In this document: in pieces, positions 41,707 to 42,958 of the stretch
Position numbering within the stretch: the first letter of the stretch is position 1
Layout of the letters: every line of letters starts with the position of its first letter
DNA from: UBA583 sp964429995
GTDB taxonomy: Archaea > Nanobdellota > Nanobdellia > Woesearchaeales > UBA583
Direction of reading: 5' to 3'
Assembly (NCBI GenBank): GCA_964429995.1
Contig: CAYSDY010000007.1
Coordinates: 1 to 42,958, forward strand
Length of the DNA: 42,958 nucleotides
Program-made: the position numbers and the translations under genes
Notes under the pieces: model-generated
The model's database searches: none
The model's input: only the letters and a program-made list of their open reading frames with translations
What the model was told of the DNA's origin: nothing

Positions 41707-42798
41707 TTATTTTTTTATATTATTATCAATTATTTGTTTGATTCCATAAATAAAATTTTTATCAGAAAATTTTAAAGCATGATTTATACATTCTTCTTTC
41801 ATGTCAAAACATCTTTGTTTATCCATAAATTTTACAGCTCTGCATATATCATCTAAAGAAATATCAGGTTTACACAAATAACCAGTTTTTTTGTGTATTA
41901 TTGTTTCTTTTAATCCTGCTTCATTAACACCTATGCATGGTTTTCCTGCAGCCATACCTTCAAGAGGAGTCATCCCAAAATCTTCTTGTATTGGAATATA
42001 TATAGAAGCTAAACACTCTCCTACAAGTTTTTTAAGTTGAGAATCATTCACATATCCAAGTATTTCTATATTTGAAAACCCATAAGCCATTTCTTTAATT
42101 TTTTCATATTCAGGCCCACAGGATGCTACAATAAGTTTTTTATCAGGCATTTTAATAAATGCTTGTACAATCATATCCACTCTTTTTAGTTTATGAAGTC
42201 TTCCCCAAGAAATATAATAATCTTTAGGTTTTAGATACTTAAATTTATCAATTTCAATAGGAGGATATACAACCTTAGTTTTTTTGTATAATTTGTTTCC
42301 ATAATATTTTTTTATCCTATTTTTTATATTCTCAGAATTACTTGCAATAAAATCGCACATAAATACAAATTTTCTATCAATATATTTTAGTAATGAAAAA
42401 TATAAACGAATAAAAGGCCTTAGTATCATTTTTTTTTCTGACAAAAACCATTGATTTTCAGAATAAAGGTGTCTTGGTGGTGTATGACAATAAAAAAGAT
42501 TTGGTCTACACTTTTTTGCACAGGCTATAGAGTAATTTCCAGATAGTATAAAAAAATCATATTTATCTTTTATATCAAGTTTATAAAATCTATAAAAAAG
42601 CACAAAAGGTCTTATCAATGAAAACCTTATTCTTTTACCTAAAACATTTACATTTTTTATATCATTCATGTCGAATGTTTTTTCCTTTTCTACAAATCCA
42701 GTATATAAATCAGCATTAAGTTCCTTTGCCAATATGAGTGATAATTTTTCACCTCCACCCTTCTTATCAAAATAATCATGAATTACTGCAATTCTCAT
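41707..42798 (-). CDS. GT4-family glycosyltransferase
   Basis: A 363-residue GT-B glycosyltransferase. N-terminal half: RIAVIHDYFDKKGGGEKLSL and CHTPPRHLY, the latter seen in mannosyl/rhamnosyl-type GT4 enzymes. Donor half: YISWGRLHKLKRVDMIVQAF, LGYVNDSQLKKLVGEC, the EDFGMTPLEGMAAGKPCIG motif with its catalytic Glu, and TGYLCKPD. The length is normal. It is expected to act with the convergent GT4 gene in surface polysaccharide or glycolipid synthesis; the donor sugar cannot be read from sequence. Confidence 0.9.
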   Translation of the reverse strand: MRIAVIHDYFDKKGGGEKLSLILAKELNADLYTGFVEKEKTFDMNDIKNVNVLGKRIRFSLIRPFVLFYRFYKLDIKDKYDFFILSGNYSIACAKKCRPNLFYCHTPPRHLYSENQWFLSEKKMILRPFIRLYFSLLKYIDRKFVFMCDFIASNSENIKNRIKKYYGNKLYKKTKVVYPPIEIDKFKYLKPKDYYISWGRLHKLKRVDMIVQAFIKMPDKKLIVASCGPEYEKIKEMAYGFSNIEILGYVNDSQLKKLVGECLASIYIPIQEDFGMTPLEGMAAGKPCIGVNEAGLKETIIHKKTGYLCKPDISLDDICRAVKFMDKQRCFDMKEECINHALKFSDKNFIYGIKQIIDNNIKK

Positions 42799-42958
42799 TT
42801 TTTATTAATTTAAATTATTCCTCCTAATTTCATATTTTACAATTATACAAATTAATGCTTATTACAATGTAATCTTTTTTATTATTTATAAATTTATATT
42901 AAGAATGGCTCCGTTCGGAGTTTAAAACTTTTAAGCAGAATAAAGTATTTAAAGATTA
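42799..42958. other. intergenic end of window
   Basis: AT-rich noncoding DNA with TATA-like TTTATAAATTT near 42887 and GTATTTAAAGA near 42945, probably promoters: one for the minus-strand glycosyltransferase or a plus-strand gene, and one for a gene starting beyond the window. A short CTCC-GTTC-GGAG hairpin lies near 42908. No open reading frame of note is present. Confidence 0.35.

Overview
The window looks like a chromosomal segment of a small, AT-rich archaeon, most likely a DPANN-type lineage; the phylum cannot be fixed from the sequence alone. Support comes from archaeal ribosomal proteins (eS8, eL15 and an L3-L4-L23-L2-S19-L22-S3-L29-eIF1 run), an archaeal/eukaryotic-type glycyl-tRNA synthetase, a RIO1 kinase, a membrane Lon-like S16 protease, TATA boxes placed about 26-28 nt before start codons (leaderless style), and a tRNA-Thr with an archaeal bulge-helix-bulge intron. 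No rRNA and no CRISPR array were seen.

Layout. 1-10.7 kb is resident chromosome: a small membrane protein, a radical SAM/SPASM enzyme, a pilin-anchored protein with a C-terminal FGE/C-type-lectin-like domain that resembles a diversity-generating retroelement target, a SIMPL protein, two overlapping unknown genes with different codon use, glyS, rio1 and the Lon-like protease. About 10.81-30.22 kb is a roughly 19.4-kb integrated element between a degenerate tRNA-Thr fragment (10814-10840) and the intact intron-bearing tRNA-Thr(GGU) (30114-30226). It begins with a tyrosine recombinase whose open frame runs through the att copy, as in SSV/TKV-type elements where attP lies inside int. Its right part is plasmid-like: a primase-helicase, a four-helix-bundle protein, small HTH and ribbon-helix-helix regulators, and short repeats.

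The middle of the element (24.05 down to 11.69 kb, minus strand) is one tightly packed run of eleven defence-type genes: hsdM, a Shedu-like DUF4263 gene, hsdS, an Abi_C/HEPN-like gene, two tiny membrane genes, hsdR, an ASCH gene, a QueC/QatC-like gene with a possible fused QatB-like N-terminus, a membrane protein and a family-6-like DNA glycosylase. Junctions are overlaps or gaps of at most 6 nt, so it reads as one transcript. A winged-helix gene and an inverted repeat sit at its promoter. Combining type I restriction, Shedu, Abi and a QatBC-like/ASCH/glycosylase module in one polycistron is the best candidate here for an undescribed system.

Just beyond the tRNA (30.26-32.61 kb) are a GmrSD-type DUF262-DUF1524 protein with an apparent C-terminal HEPN domain and a divergent ribbon-helix-helix gene. 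They flank an 18-bp perfect palindrome, 15 nt of which recur at the integrase. From 32.6 kb resident chromosome resumes: two small unknown genes, eS8/eL15, a transglutaminase-like protein, the ribosomal S10-type operon ending early at eIF1, and two convergent GT4 glycosyltransferases.
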